A stretch of DNA of 64,000 nucleotides from Roseateles depolymerans (GTDB lineage: Bacteria > Pseudomonadota > Gammaproteobacteria > Burkholderiales > Burkholderiaceae_C). Below are positions 1-8,811 of the stretch, one piece after another. The stretch is from contig QFOD01000018.1 in NCBI GenBank assembly GCA_003241055.1, positions 62,001-126,000 on the forward strand, written 5' to 3'. Below the pieces are notes generated by a model, which worked only from the letters and a program-made list of their open reading frames with translations, did not search any database and was not told the DNA's origin. Positions within the stretch are counted from its first letter, which is position 1; each line of letters opens with the position of its first letter. The translations under genes were made by a program, and so were the position numbers.

Positions 1-842
1 GCCTGGCAGCGCTCGCGCTCCGCCAGGTGGGTGAACACCGTCGGCCGCGTCAGGTAGAGCGAGCCCTTGGCGGCCAGCGTCCCTACCTGCACGGGCGGCA
101 CGGCGCCTGAGGCTGCGCCAAAGCTCACCATCAGCCCGAAGGGCGCCAGGCAGTTCAGCGAGCCCTCCCAGGTGTCGGCGCCGACCGAGTCGTACACCAC
201 CTTCACGCCCCGGCCGTCGGTCAGTTCACGAACCTGGGCGGCGAAGTCGGGCGTGCTGCGGTAGTTGATCGCATGCGCCGCACCGTGCGCCAGCGCCAGC
301 TGGCATTTTTCGTCGCTGCCCGCCGTGGCGATGAGCTGCAGGCCCATCGCCCGCGCCCATTGGCAGGCGATCAGCCCGACGCCACCGGCCGCGGCGTGGA
401 AGACCACGGCATCGCCCGGCTGCAGGCCGCCCTGAGGCAGCGTGCTGCGCAGCAGGTATTGCACCGTCAGCCCCTTGAGCATCATGCCGGCGGCGGTCTC
501 GAAGTCGATCTCGTCCGGCAGCTTGAGCACCGCCTTGGCCGGCATCACGCGAGCGGTCGAATACGCCCCCGGTGGCTGGCTGGTGTAGGCCGCACGGTCA
601 CCCGCGCGCAGGTGCGTCACCCCCTCGCCCACGGCTTCGACGACCCTCGCGCCCTCCATGCCCAGCCGCGCCGGCAGCGGCAAGGGGTAGGCGCCATTGC
701 GGTGGTAGACGTCGATGTAGTTCAACCCGCAGGCGTGGTGGCGGATGAGGATCTCACCCGGCCCGGGCGCGCCCAGCTCCACGTCCACCAGCTTCATCTG
801 CTCCGCCCCACCCGGGGCCTCGATCACAACGGCTCGTTCCAT
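1..842 (-). CDS. Quinone oxidoreductase (zinc-independent MDR family), 3' end beyond window
   Basis: The reverse strand from an ATG at 840-842 reads open to the window edge, giving about 280 residues of an expected 320 or so. It opens with MERAVVIEAPGGAEQMKLVD, followed by an ACGLNYIDVYHR segment and a cofactor-binding stretch HAAAGGVGLIACQWA typical of NADPH:quinone reductases (QOR-like medium-chain dehydrogenase/reductases). The family transfers a hydride from NADPH to quinones or enals in the cytoplasm. The catalytic zinc ligands of alcohol dehydrogenases are absent, as expected for the QOR branch. It is divergent from the rluA-like gene. The exact substrate cannot be told. The C-terminus is missing only because the window ends. 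Confidence 0.85.
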   Translation of the reverse strand, partial: MERAVVIEAPGGAEQMKLVDVELGAPGPGEILIRHHACGLNYIDVYHRNGAYPLPLPARLGMEGARVVEAVGEGVTHLRAGDRAAYTSQPPGAYSTARVMPAKAVLKLPDEIDFETAAGMMLKGLTVQYLLRSTLPQGGLQPGDAVVFHAAAGGVGLIACQWARAMGLQLIATAGSDEKCQLALAHGAAHAINYRSTPDFAAQVRELTDGRGVKVVYDSVGADTWEGSLNCLAPFGLMVSFGAASGAVPPVQVGTLAAKGSLYLTRPTVFTHLAERERCQ

Positions 843-1007
843 CAGCCAGCTCCTCGTCTATGCAAGCGGTGCGCCATCCTGCCAGCACCAGCGGCCGCGC
901 TTGCTGACGACGCCCCGCAGGCCTACGTCGTGTCGGGTCATCGCCTCGGCAGGCCTCGCAGGCATGCGTCGGCAGGCCGCGCCAGGCGCGGTATCGTGCC
1001 GGGCTCG

Positions 1008-1628
1008 ATGTCCAAGCCCGCCGACCTCCGCATCCTTCATGCCGACGAACGTCTGATCGTCGTCGACAAGCCCGCCGGGCTGCTCAGCGTGCCCGGCCGT
1101 GGCGAGGCCAAGCAGGATTGCGCGAGCGCGCGCCTGCAGGCCCGCTATGGCGACGCGTTGATCGTGCATCGACTGGATCAGGCCACCTCCGGGCTGCTGC
1201 TGTTCGCCCGCGGTGCCCAAGCCCAGCGCGAGCTGAGCGCCGACTTTGCCGAGCGCCGCGTCGACAAGCGCTACGAAGCCGTCGTGAGCGGCACGCTGGA
1301 GGGCGCTGGGCTGATCGATCTGCCGCTCGCCGCAGACTGGCCCAATCGGCCGCGTCAGCAGGTGGATCAGCTGCACGGCAAGCCCTCCCAGACCCGCTGG
1401 GAGGCGCTTGGCCCGGCCGGGCCGGGCACGCGCGTGGCGCTGCAACCCATCACGGGCCGCAGCCATCAGCTGCGCGTTCACCTGGCCGCGCTGGGCCACC
1501 CCATACTGGGCGACACGCTTTACGCGCCGCCCGAAATGCAGGCGCTGGCGCCGCGGCTATTGCTGCACGCCTGCGCGCTGCATCTACCCCATCTCGGTCT
1601 CAGCTTTCTCAGCCCCCCGGAGTTCTGA
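1008..1628 (+). CDS. rluA: RluA-family 23S rRNA/tRNA pseudouridine synthase
   Basis: A 206-residue protein starting MSKPADLRILHADERLIVVD. It carries the RluA hallmark blocks in order: KPAGLLSVPGRG, the catalytic HRLDQATSG loop (the Asp is the nucleophile that attacks uridine), DLPLAADWPNRP, and PITGRSHQLRVHLAALGHPILGD near the C-terminus. There is no N-terminal S4 domain, and the length fits E. coli RluA (23S U746 and tRNA U32) better than RluC/D. The reading frame is open far upstream, but homology begins at the ATG at 1008, so that start was chosen. The SDR gene begins one base after its stop, suggesting cotranscription. Confidence 0.88.
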   Translation: MSKPADLRILHADERLIVVDKPAGLLSVPGRGEAKQDCASARLQARYGDALIVHRLDQATSGLLLFARGAQAQRELSADFAERRVDKRYEAVVSGTLEGAGLIDLPLAADWPNRPRQQVDQLHGKPSQTRWEALGPAGPGTRVALQPITGRSHQLRVHLAALGHPILGDTLYAPPEMQALAPRLLLHACALHLPHLGLSFLSPPEF

Positions 1629-1629
1629 C

Positions 1630-2340
1630 GTGCATCTCTTCATCATCACCGGCAGCTCGCGCGGCCTCGGCGCGGCCATGGCGCTGCAGCTGCAGCAGGC
1701 CGGCCATCAGGTGCTCGGCATCGCCCGGCGCCGACAGCCCGAACTGGCCGCCGAGCAATGGGAATCCGATCTCGCCGATCCGCTGCCCGTGGCCGCCCGC
1801 CTGCAGGACTGGCTGCAAGACCCGGCACGCCCGCGCTGGCAAAGCGCCACGCTGATCAACAACGCGGCCCTGCTGCAGCCTCCCGGGCCACTGGCTGCCG
1901 GACAGCCGCAGGCCTTGTCCGCGGCACTGCGCGTCGGCCTGGAGGCCCCCGCCCTGCTCTGCCAGGCCTTCCTGGCAGGCACCACGACCGTCCCGCAGCG
2001 CCGCATCATGAACATCTCGTCGGGCCTGGGCCGGCGTGCCATGGCCGGCGTGGCCAGCTATTGCGCGATCAAGGCCGGCCTGGACCACCTCAGCCGCGCG
2101 CTCGCGCTGGAGGCCCCGAACGTCGGCATCGTGTCCATCGCGCCCGGGGTCATCGACAGCGACATGCAGCAGCAGCTCCGCGGCGCCGACCCGACACAAT
2201 TCGCCGACCAGGCCCGCTTCCAGGGGCTGAAGGATGGCGGCCAGCTGCAGACGGCAGACGCCACCGCCGCCGCCCTGCTGCGTTACCTCGAGCGGGCGGA
2301 CTACGGCCAGCAGGTCATCGCCGACATCCGAGACGCTTGA
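1630..2340 (+). CDS. Short-chain dehydrogenase/reductase
   Basis: A 236-residue classical SDR with a GTG start one base after the rluA stop. The N-terminal cofactor motif is TGSSRGLGAA (TGxxxGxG pattern), followed by NNAA, the catalytic ISSG serine and the YCAIKAG active site (YxxxK), then a PGVIDSDMQ segment. The glycine-rich arrangement suggests an NADP(H) enzyme related to the sepiapterin/benzil reductase-like SDRs, but the substrate cannot be read from sequence. The start was chosen because the Rossmann strand HLFIITG begins directly after the GTG. Confidence 0.85.
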   Translation: MHLFIITGSSRGLGAAMALQLQQAGHQVLGIARRRQPELAAEQWESDLADPLPVAARLQDWLQDPARPRWQSATLINNAALLQPPGPLAAGQPQALSAALRVGLEAPALLCQAFLAGTTTVPQRRIMNISSGLGRRAMAGVASYCAIKAGLDHLSRALALEAPNVGIVSIAPGVIDSDMQQQLRGADPTQFADQARFQGLKDGGQLQTADATAAALLRYLERADYGQQVIADIRDA

Positions 2341-2435
2341 GGCCGGCGCGCCTTGGGGCATCATTGCAAAGTATTGAAAACCGGCGGGGCGGCACCATCT
2401 GCGTGTCTCCCTGGCCCCATCCCGGAGACCCCGAC

Positions 2436-3335
2436 GTGAACCGTATCCTTGTTGCCAGCCTGGCCGCCGCGCTGGCGCTGAGCCTGCCCTTCCATGACGC
2501 CGAGGCCAAGCGCCTGTCCAGCGGCGGCATGAAGCGCAGCGTGCCAGCCCAGACAGCGCCGCAGACGCCGCCCGCCCAGACGCCTCAACAGCCGGTGGCC
2601 CCGCAGCAGGCTGCGGCCCCCAAGACCACCCCCACGCCGCAGGCCCCGGCCGCGGCGCCCAAGCGTTCCTGGCTGGGCCCGCTGGCTGGCCTGGCCGCCG
2701 GCATCGGTCTGGCCGCGCTGGCCAGCCATCTGGGCTTCGGCGCCGAGCTTGGCCAGTTCATGACGCTGATGCTGCTCGCGATCGTCGGCTTCATCGTGCT
2801 GCGCTTCGTGATGCGCCGTTTCGCGGCGCCCCGCCAGGCGACGCAGTTCGCGGGTGCCACCGCTGGTGCCGGCGCAGGCGCCAGCCCGACGCCTGCCTGG
2901 AATCCGCAGCCTGCTGCGCCCGCCGTTGCGTCGCCGGTCTCAGCCGTGCCCAGCGCAGCCGCGGTGCCGACGGGCTTCGACGCCCAGGGTTTCGAGAAGA
3001 TCGCCAAGCAGGTCTTCATCCGCATGCAGGCCGCCAACGATGCGGGCGATCAGGCCGACCTGCGCCGCTTCACCACGCCGCAGATGTACGCCAACATCCA
3101 GCAGGAGCTGCTGGAGCGGGGCCAGCAGACGCAACGCACCGACGTGCTGCAGCTTGACGCCCGCGTGGTGGACGTGGCCACCGAGGACGGCCAGGAGGTC
3201 GTGTCAGTGCGCTTCTGGGGCCTGATCCGCGAGGCCAGCGAGCAGGCCGCGCAGGACTTCGACGAGATCTGGCACCTGGTGCGCACACCTGGCAGCGAGG
3301 CCTGGCAGATCGCCGGCATCCAGCAGACGGCCTGA
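2436..3335 (+). CDS. Tim44-like domain membrane protein
   Basis: A 299-residue protein with a GTG start preceded by GGAG. It has an N-terminal signal-like segment (VASLAAALALSLPFHDAEA), then a Pro/Gln/Ala-rich linker at about residues 38-75. Two hydrophobic helices follow at about residues 80-125 (LGPLAGLAAGIGLAALASH and a FMTLMLLAIVGFIVLRFVM block), then a second low-complexity linker. The C-terminal 110 residues are a Tim44-like domain (FEKIAKQVFIRMQAAN ... FDEIWHLVR ... WQIAGIQQ). Proteins of this layout are common in proteobacteria; their role at the inner membrane is not established. A strong terminator hairpin follows. Confidence 0.8.
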   Translation: MNRILVASLAAALALSLPFHDAEAKRLSSGGMKRSVPAQTAPQTPPAQTPQQPVAPQQAAAPKTTPTPQAPAAAPKRSWLGPLAGLAAGIGLAALASHLGFGAELGQFMTLMLLAIVGFIVLRFVMRRFAAPRQATQFAGATAGAGAGASPTPAWNPQPAAPAVASPVSAVPSAAAVPTGFDAQGFEKIAKQVFIRMQAANDAGDQADLRRFTTPQMYANIQQELLERGQQTQRTDVLQLDARVVDVATEDGQEVVSVRFWGLIREASEQAAQDFDEIWHLVRTPGSEAWQIAGIQQTA

Positions 3336-3377
3336 GGCGGCACTCGGGTTCGACCCTAGACCGACACCCCTGAGAAT

Positions 3378-3413
3378 GGGCGTTTGAGGTTCACCTCAAA
3401 CGCCCTTTCCTTT
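3378..3413 (+). terminator. Rho-independent terminator after Tim44-like gene
   Basis: A perfect 12-bp inverted repeat, GGGCGTTTGAGG / CCTCAAACGCCC, with a TTCA loop, followed by TTTCCTTT. It lies between the Tim44-like gene and the peptidase gene and ends 12 bases before the next start codon. Confidence 0.85.
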
Positions 3414-3425
3414 GATGCGTCGCCC

Positions 3426-5414
3426 ATGAACTCCCTGCGTTTCGCCCTTTGCGCCTCCACCCTGGCGCTGCTGACTGCGTGCAGCAGCACGCCCCCGGCC
3501 GCGGTCTACCCGCCCAATGCCCAACTGCTGACGCAGAACATCCCGCCGGTACCGCAAAGCCTGGTGGACGCGGTGGGCCGCTACAACGACTTCCGCGGCC
3601 ACGGCTTCGTGGACTGGCACCCGCAGCAGCGCGAGATGCTCGTGAGCCACCGGCCGGCGGGGGCCAACACGGCCCAGCTGTTCCGCCTTGCCGGCCCGCT
3701 GGCCGAGCCGGAACAGCTCACCAACAGCGCCGAGCCAGTCACGCGCGCGAGCTATGAGCCGCGCAGTGGCCGCTACGTGGTGTTCGAGCGCGCCACCGGC
3801 GGCAACGAGGTGGCCCAGCTCTACCGTCTGGCCCTCGGGCAGCCTGGCGCCCAACCGGTGCTGCTGACCTCGCCCGACGAACGGCATGCGATGAACGCCT
3901 GGCTGCGCCACAGCGGCCGGCTGCTCTACACCTCGGTGCCCATCGACCGCACGGCCCAGGGCGGCAGCCGCGCGCAGATCAACACCACGCTGTGGCTGAT
4001 GGACCCCGAGCAGCCCCAGGCCCGCCGCAAGCTGGCCGAACTGGAGGGCGGGGGCTGGTCGGCCCATGTGATGTCGCATGACGAGCGGCAGGTGGCGCTG
4101 ACGCGCTACCTCTCGGCGAACGAATCGCAGATCTGGTTGCTCGACCTCACCAGTGGCGAGCGCCGTCAGCTCCTGCCTGCGGCGGGCAGCCCCGCGGCCA
4201 AGGCCACCTACCATCCGGCGGCCTGGAGTGCGGATGGCCAGCGCCTGTGGTTCACCAGCGACCGGGCGGGCGAGTTCAACGAGCTGATGACGCTGACCGT
4301 TGCCAGCGGCGAGATCCAGCGCGTCAGCAGCCACATCCCATGGAATGTCAGCGGCGTGAGCACCACCGCCTACGGCCGCCGTCTGGCTGCGCAGTTCAAC
4401 GTGGACGGCCGCGACGAGCTGCATTTCTTCGATACCGCCAGCGGCCGGGAACTGCCCGCCCCCCAGCTGCCCGCCGGCAACGTGGGCAGCGCCCATTTCG
4501 ACGAGCGCCGGAGCGAACTGGCCTTCAGCATCAGCAACGCCAAGGGCCCCAGCCAGATCTACACGCTGGGCGATGACGGCGCCGTGCAGCAATGGACGCG
4601 TGCCTACGCGCCGCTGGACACCCGCGGCTTCAGCGAGCAGCAGATCATCCGCTGGAAGAGCTTCGACGGCACTGCCATCTCCGGCTTGATGACCAGGCCG
4701 CCGGCCCGCTTCAACGGCAAGCGTCCGGTGCTGATCTCCATTCACGGCGGGCCCGAGGGCCAGGCCACCGTCGGCTTCCTGGGCCGCAACGCCTACTTCG
4801 TGCAGGAACTGGGCATGGCGCTGATCCAGCCCAACGTGCGGGGCTCGGCGGGCTTCGGCAAGACCTTCCTCGCGATGGACAACGGCTTCAAGCGCGAGGA
4901 CTCGGTCAAGGACATCGGCGCCCTGCTGGACTGGATCGCCACCCAGCCCGACCTGGACGCCAGCCGCGTGCTGGTGATGGGTGGCAGCTACGGCGGCTAC
5001 ATGACGCTGGCGGTGTCGACGAACTACGCCGATCGCATCGCAGCCTCCATCGACGTGGTGGGCATCTCGCACTTCGTGACCTTCCTGCAGAACACCGAAA
5101 GCTATCGCCGCGACCTGCGCCGCGTCGAGTACGGCGACGAGCGCGACCCCGCCATGCGCGCGCACCTCGACAAGATCTCGCCGCTGACGAATGCCGCGCG
5201 TATCAAGAAGCCGCTGTTCGTCGTGCAGGGCCGCAACGACCCGCGCGTGCCCTATACCGAGGCCGAACAGATCGTCGCCAAGGTGCGCGAGGGCGGCACA
5301 CCGGTCTGGTATCTGCGCGCGGAGAACGAAGGGCACGGGTTCCAGAAGAAGGAGAACCAGGACTACCAGTTCTACGCGACCATCCTCTTCATGCAGAACA
5401 CCTTGTTGAAGTGA
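3426..5414 (+). CDS. S9 family prolyl oligopeptidase-like peptidase, lipoprotein
   Basis: A 662-residue S9C-type serine peptidase. The N-terminus MNSLRFALCASTLALLTACS is a lipoprotein signal with a lipobox (LTAC), so the mature enzyme is probably membrane-anchored in the periplasm. The first 390 residues or so form a beta-propeller made of WD/TolB-like blades. The C-terminal alpha/beta-hydrolase has GGSYGGYM (nucleophile Ser521), an Asp in GRNDPRVPY and a His in ENEGHGF, completing the triad. The start at 3426 was taken because any earlier in-frame start would lie inside the preceding terminator hairpin. It releases or trims short peptides by family analogy; the specificity is unknown. The pfkA-like gene begins 1 bp after the stop. 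Confidence 0.9.
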   Translation: MNSLRFALCASTLALLTACSSTPPAAVYPPNAQLLTQNIPPVPQSLVDAVGRYNDFRGHGFVDWHPQQREMLVSHRPAGANTAQLFRLAGPLAEPEQLTNSAEPVTRASYEPRSGRYVVFERATGGNEVAQLYRLALGQPGAQPVLLTSPDERHAMNAWLRHSGRLLYTSVPIDRTAQGGSRAQINTTLWLMDPEQPQARRKLAELEGGGWSAHVMSHDERQVALTRYLSANESQIWLLDLTSGERRQLLPAAGSPAAKATYHPAAWSADGQRLWFTSDRAGEFNELMTLTVASGEIQRVSSHIPWNVSGVSTTAYGRRLAAQFNVDGRDELHFFDTASGRELPAPQLPAGNVGSAHFDERRSELAFSISNAKGPSQIYTLGDDGAVQQWTRAYAPLDTRGFSEQQIIRWKSFDGTAISGLMTRPPARFNGKRPVLISIHGGPEGQATVGFLGRNAYFVQELGMALIQPNVRGSAGFGKTFLAMDNGFKREDSVKDIGALLDWIATQPDLDASRVLVMGGSYGGYMTLAVSTNYADRIAASIDVVGISHFVTFLQNTESYRRDLRRVEYGDERDPAMRAHLDKISPLTNAARIKKPLFVVQGRNDPRVPYTEAEQIVAKVREGGTPVWYLRAENEGHGFQKKENQDYQFYATILFMQNTLLK

Positions 5415-5415
5415 C

Positions 5416-6474
5416 ATGCACATCGGCATCCTGACCGGCGGGGGCGACTGCCCCGGCCTGAACGCGGTGATTCGCGCCGTCACGCTGGCGCTGATGGAGG
5501 CCGGCGTGACCCGCGTCACCGGCATCGAGCGCGGCTTCCTCGGGCTCATCGAAGGCCGGGCCCGGCCGCTGGACGAGCCGCTGGTGCGCGACCTGCTCGC
5601 CGAAGGCGGCACCGTGCTGGGCACGCACAACCGCGCCGACCCCTTCCACTACTTCGGCGCCGCCGGTGCTGACGTGTCCGGCGAGGCCCTGCGGTTCGCG
5701 CAGTCGCTCGGACTGGACCTGCTGGTGGTCATAGGCGGCGACGGCACCATGACCATCGCCGAGCGCTTCAGCCGGCTCGGCCTGCCGGTGATCGGCGTGC
5801 CCAAGACCATAGACAACGACATCGTCGGCAACGAGCGCAGCTTCGGCTTCGATTCCGCCGTCGCCGTGGTGGCCGATGCGCTGAACCGGCTGCAGACCAC
5901 CGCTCGCAGCCACGGCCGCGTGATGCTGCTGGAAACCATGGGCCGCCACGCCGGCTGGATCGCGCTGGAAGGCGGCATCGCCGGCGGGGCCGACGCCATC
6001 CTCATCCCGGAGCGTCGCTTCTCGCTGGAGCAGCTGGCAAGCCACTGCGAGCGCCGCATCGCCAGCCAGGGCTATGCCCTGGTCTGCCTGGCCGAAGGCG
6101 TACAACTGCCCGAGCTGCCCCGCCATCTGCAGGGTGACGCCTTCGATGGCCGGGTGACGCTGGCCGGCGCCGGCCTGCCGCTGCAGGCGGCGCTGGAATC
6201 GCGCTGGGGCGCCGGTGTCGAGGTGCGCTACAGCCTGCTGGGGCATCTGCAGCGCGGCGGCGCTCCCTCAACCTACGACCGGGTGCTGTCCACCCGCTTC
6301 GGTGCCGCCGCCGCACGCGCCATCCTGGCCGGTGAACGCAACCGCATGGTGGCGCTGCGCGGCGACCGCATCGTCTCGGTGCCACTCAACGAGGTGGCCG
6401 GCGCCAGCCGCCCGGTGCCGGACGACCATGAGCTGCTGGCCGTGGCCAGCGCAGTCGGGCAATTGCCGGGCTGA
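5416..6474 (+). CDS. pfkA: 6-phosphofructokinase
   Basis: A 352-residue group-A phosphofructokinase that phosphorylates fructose 6-phosphate to the 1,6-bisphosphate in glycolysis. It contains LTGGGDCPGLNAVIR at the N-terminus, GGDGT at 107-111, PKTIDNDI at 129-136 (catalytic Asp in TIDND) and METMGRHAGW-like substrate residues (LETMGRHAGWIAL). Gly110 at the phosphoryl-donor position (E. coli 104) argues for ATP, while Lys130 (E. coli 124) is the residue seen in PPi-dependent and some actinobacterial enzymes. Donor use is therefore best called ATP-probable. It is 1 bp downstream of the peptidase, so it is likely cotranscribed. Confidence 0.9.
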   Translation: MHIGILTGGGDCPGLNAVIRAVTLALMEAGVTRVTGIERGFLGLIEGRARPLDEPLVRDLLAEGGTVLGTHNRADPFHYFGAAGADVSGEALRFAQSLGLDLLVVIGGDGTMTIAERFSRLGLPVIGVPKTIDNDIVGNERSFGFDSAVAVVADALNRLQTTARSHGRVMLLETMGRHAGWIALEGGIAGGADAILIPERRFSLEQLASHCERRIASQGYALVCLAEGVQLPELPRHLQGDAFDGRVTLAGAGLPLQAALESRWGAGVEVRYSLLGHLQRGGAPSTYDRVLSTRFGAAAARAILAGERNRMVALRGDRIVSVPLNEVAGASRPVPDDHELLAVASAVGQLPG

Positions 6475-6502
6475 TTTCTGTCGGGGTCCGCTGCGGCGAG
6501 CG

Positions 6503-7492
6503 TCAGCCGACGAGGTTGGCCAGCGTCAGCAACGCCAGCAGCAGCATCCACAGCACGACCGAACGCCAGACCAGGCCGACGACGCTCTGCAGATGACCCA
6601 GCTGCGGCGGCACGCCCGCCGTGGACCCGGCCGCGCCGGTGGCCTCGGGCTCCGAGCCGTAGTCGAAGGTCTTGCTGCGATCCGGCGTCACGCCCGGCGC
6701 CGCCGCCCCGCCCAGCTGCAGGCCCACCGCACCGGCCGCCGACGCCAGGATGATGCCCTCGTTCGGATGCAGCCACAGGCTGGCGTCACGACGCCAGCTG
6801 TTCACCGCCTCCTCGAAGTTGCCGACGATGGCAAAACCTGTCGCCGTCAGGCGGGCCGGCAGGTGATCTATCCAGCCGAAGGCCTGGCGGGACAGCGCCA
6901 GCAGCCGCTCGTTGGTGGGCGCATCCAGCGTGCGGCTCTTGAACGCCCAGTAGCGCCCGGCGAACTCCGCCATGCGGTACACCACCGCCCCGGCCGGCCC
7001 CAGGCCCAGCGTGGAGCACAGCACGAACCAGAAGAACACGCCGAACACGTGGCGGTGGGCGGCCAGCAGCGAATGCTCGATGACATGCCGGATCAGCTCG
7101 GTGCGCGGCAACTCGCTGGCATCCAGATGCCGCCATTCGGCCAGCAGCTGGCGCGCCGTGAGGTCGTCGCCCCGATCCAGCGCCTCGCGGATGTCGGTGA
7201 AATAGTGGCTGAACTGCCGGAAGCCCAGCGTCAGGTAGAGGATGGCCACGTCAAGCGCCAGCGCCAGCAGAACGCTGAAATGCCGGAGCACCCAATAGAG
7301 AACCGCCACCAGCAGACCTGGCACCAGCACGGTGATGGTCCACACCACCACCGCATGGCGCTCGTGGCCCGCGTCGAAGTTGCGACCGGTCCAGCGGACC
7401 CAGCCGATCACGGATTCATGGATGCGGTTGCCGTGCCGCAGAGGTTTGAGCTGCTCGCACAACAGGGCCAGCAGCACCGCGAAGAAATTCAT
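6503..7492 (-). CDS. CobD/CbiB family membrane protein
   Basis: A 329-residue integral membrane protein starting MNFFAVLLALLCEQLKPLRH. It has an N-terminal hydrophobic segment, helices around residues 50-90, a central VFGVFFWFVLCSTLGLGPAGAVVYR block typical of the CobD/CbiB/AmpE superfamily, and a C-terminal hydrophobic helix (VLWMLLLALLTLANLVG). Full CobD/CbiB makes adenosylcobinamide. This betaproteobacterial branch sits beside a Nudix gene and away from other cobalamin genes, so a role in B12 synthesis is doubtful. It is downstream of the Nudix gene on the same strand with a 32-base gap. Confidence 0.75.
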   Translation of the reverse strand: MNFFAVLLALLCEQLKPLRHGNRIHESVIGWVRWTGRNFDAGHERHAVVVWTITVLVPGLLVAVLYWVLRHFSVLLALALDVAILYLTLGFRQFSHYFTDIREALDRGDDLTARQLLAEWRHLDASELPRTELIRHVIEHSLLAAHRHVFGVFFWFVLCSTLGLGPAGAVVYRMAEFAGRYWAFKSRTLDAPTNERLLALSRQAFGWIDHLPARLTATGFAIVGNFEEAVNSWRRDASLWLHPNEGIILASAAGAVGLQLGGAAAPGVTPDRSKTFDYGSEPEATGAAGSTAGVPPQLGHLQSVVGLVWRSVVLWMLLLALLTLANLVG

Positions 7493-7524
7493 GGCGGGGG
7501 ATGATAGTGCCGATGACGCGCTGT

Positions 7525-8205
7525 TCAGGCCGACAAGAGGCGATACAGGTTGCGCAGCATGGCCGCGGTCGCACCCCAGATGAAGTATTCGCGGCCCTCG
7601 GCCTGCCAGGGCATCGCGACGAAGCGGCGCTCACCGCTGTCGAAGTCCACGCGCCTGTGCTCGTGGTGGGCCGGCGTCATCAGGAAGTTCAGCGGCACCT
7701 CGAAGGCTTCGGCCACCTCGCCGGCGTCCAGTCGCAGCTCGAACCCGGGCTCCACGAGGGCGACCACCGGCGTCACCTGATAAGCGGTGACGGTCGCGTA
7801 GATCGGCAATTGACCGATCACCTCGACATAGCGCCGCGGCAGGCCGATCTCCTCCTCGGTCTCGCGCAGCGCCGTGGCAACCGGCCCGTCGTCTTCGGGC
7901 TCCACCCGCCCACCGGGGAAGCTGATCTGCCCGGCGTGATCACGCAGGTGGTCAGTTCGTCGCGTCAGCAGCAGTTGCAGGCCGCTGTCCCGCTGCACCA
8001 ACGGCACGAGCACGGCCGCGCTGGCGGGTTGCCGGCCGGCGAAGATGGACCCATCGCCAACGAACTCCGGCGTCCACACCGGCGGCGCCGCCAGGCGCGC
8101 CCGCAACGCGCCCGCCGTGAGCCGCTCGGCCGGCACGGCGGGCAGGCCGCTATCCACACCCACGACGGATGCGAGCTTGGGATTCACGATACGAGGCCGG
8201 TTCAT
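7525..8205 (-). CDS. Nudix hydrolase, CoA pyrophosphatase-like
   Basis: A 226-residue Nudix protein. The Nudix box lies in FPGGRVEPEDDGPVATALRE followed by TEEEIGL, matching Gx5(E/D)x7REUxEExGU. It also has the LLTRRTDHLRDHAGQISFPGG stretch preceding the box, typical of the NudL/YeaB CoA-pyrophosphatase group that cleaves CoA to 3',5'-ADP and phosphopantetheine. The ATG at 8203-8205 (MNRPRIVNPKLAS) was chosen over an upstream TTG because homology-like sequence starts there. Confidence 0.82.
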   Translation of the reverse strand: MNRPRIVNPKLASVVGVDSGLPAVPAERLTAGALRARLAAPPVWTPEFVGDGSIFAGRQPASAAVLVPLVQRDSGLQLLLTRRTDHLRDHAGQISFPGGRVEPEDDGPVATALRETEEEIGLPRRYVEVIGQLPIYATVTAYQVTPVVALVEPGFELRLDAGEVAEAFEVPLNFLMTPAHHEHRRVDFDSGERRFVAMPWQAEGREYFIWGATAAMLRNLYRLLSA

Positions 8206-8227
8206 CGATGCAGCATAGGGCGGTGGC

Positions 8228-8263
8228 AAAGAAAAAGCCGCCGGGAGCTGAACTCCGGGCGGC
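8228..8263 (-). terminator. Terminator after rplS (minus strand)
   Basis: An imperfect GC-rich inverted repeat, GCCGCC-x-GGAG paired with CTCC-x-GGCGGC at 8237-8263. Read on the minus strand it is followed by TTTTTCTTT (8236 down to 8228). It lies 41 bases past the rplS stop and ends the rpsP-rimM-trmD-rplS transcript. Confidence 0.75.
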
Positions 8264-8304
8264 CAGGGCTTGACTGTGCGGGGCTGGCGGGCCAGCCCGG
8301 AACA

Positions 8305-8658
8305 TCAGGCCAGCTTTTCCTTGATGCGAGCCGACTTGCCCGAACGCTCGCGCAGGTAGTACAGCTTGGCGCGGCGGACATCACCACGGCGCTTCACTTC
8401 GATGGACGCGATCAGCGGGCTGTACAGCTGGAACGTACGCTCCACGCCTTCGCCGCTGGAAATCTTGCGGACGATGAAGCTGCTGTTCAGGCCACGGTTG
8501 CGCTTGGCGATCACGACGCCTTCGTAGGCCTGCACGCGCTTGCGGCTGCCTTCAACGACATTCACGCTGACGATCACCGTGTCGCCAGGGGCGAAAGCGG
8601 GGATGGTCTTGCCAAGGCGAGCAATTTCTTCTTGCTCAAGGGTCTGGATCAGATCCAT
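8305..8658 (-). CDS. rplS: 50S ribosomal protein L19
   Basis: A 117-residue protein with the L19 signature: [12 protein letters not shown] at the start, [35 protein letters not shown], and [19 protein letters not shown] at the end. It sits at the 30S-50S interface of the ribosome. It is the last gene of the conserved rpsP-rimM-trmD-rplS operon, separated from trmD by 153 bases in which no gene is visible. Confidence 0.98.
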   Translation of the reverse strand: MDLIQTLEQEEIARLGKTIPAFAPGDTVIVSVNVVEGSRKRVQAYEGVVIAKRNRGLNSSFIVRKISSGEGVERTFQLYSPLIASIEVKRRGDVRRAKLYYLRERSGKSARIKEKLA

Positions 8659-8811
8659 GTTTACTCCAAAGCGATCTTGGCGGCGGTGTTGATGAAGAGT
8701 TGCCGTTCGGTGGTGACTCCGGCTTTGCCTGAGCCCCGCCTCGCCGCTGTCTGCACGCCAGAGGATCGGAAAACCCGCGATTGTAGCGCAGCCAGCTGAT
8801 TTCGCCTAGCG

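Noticed and set aside
273..1007. 5' extension of the rluA frame
   Set aside because: It is antisense to the quinone oxidoreductase gene, and RluA homology starts only at the ATG at 1008.
3384..3425. Earlier start for the S9 peptidase
   Set aside because: It would lie in the terminator hairpin and precede the lipoprotein signal with a non-signal segment.
3396..5630. Minus-strand open frame of 744 codons opposite the peptidase
   Set aside because: Shadow frame of the S9 peptidase and pfkA genes. It has no recognisable domain.
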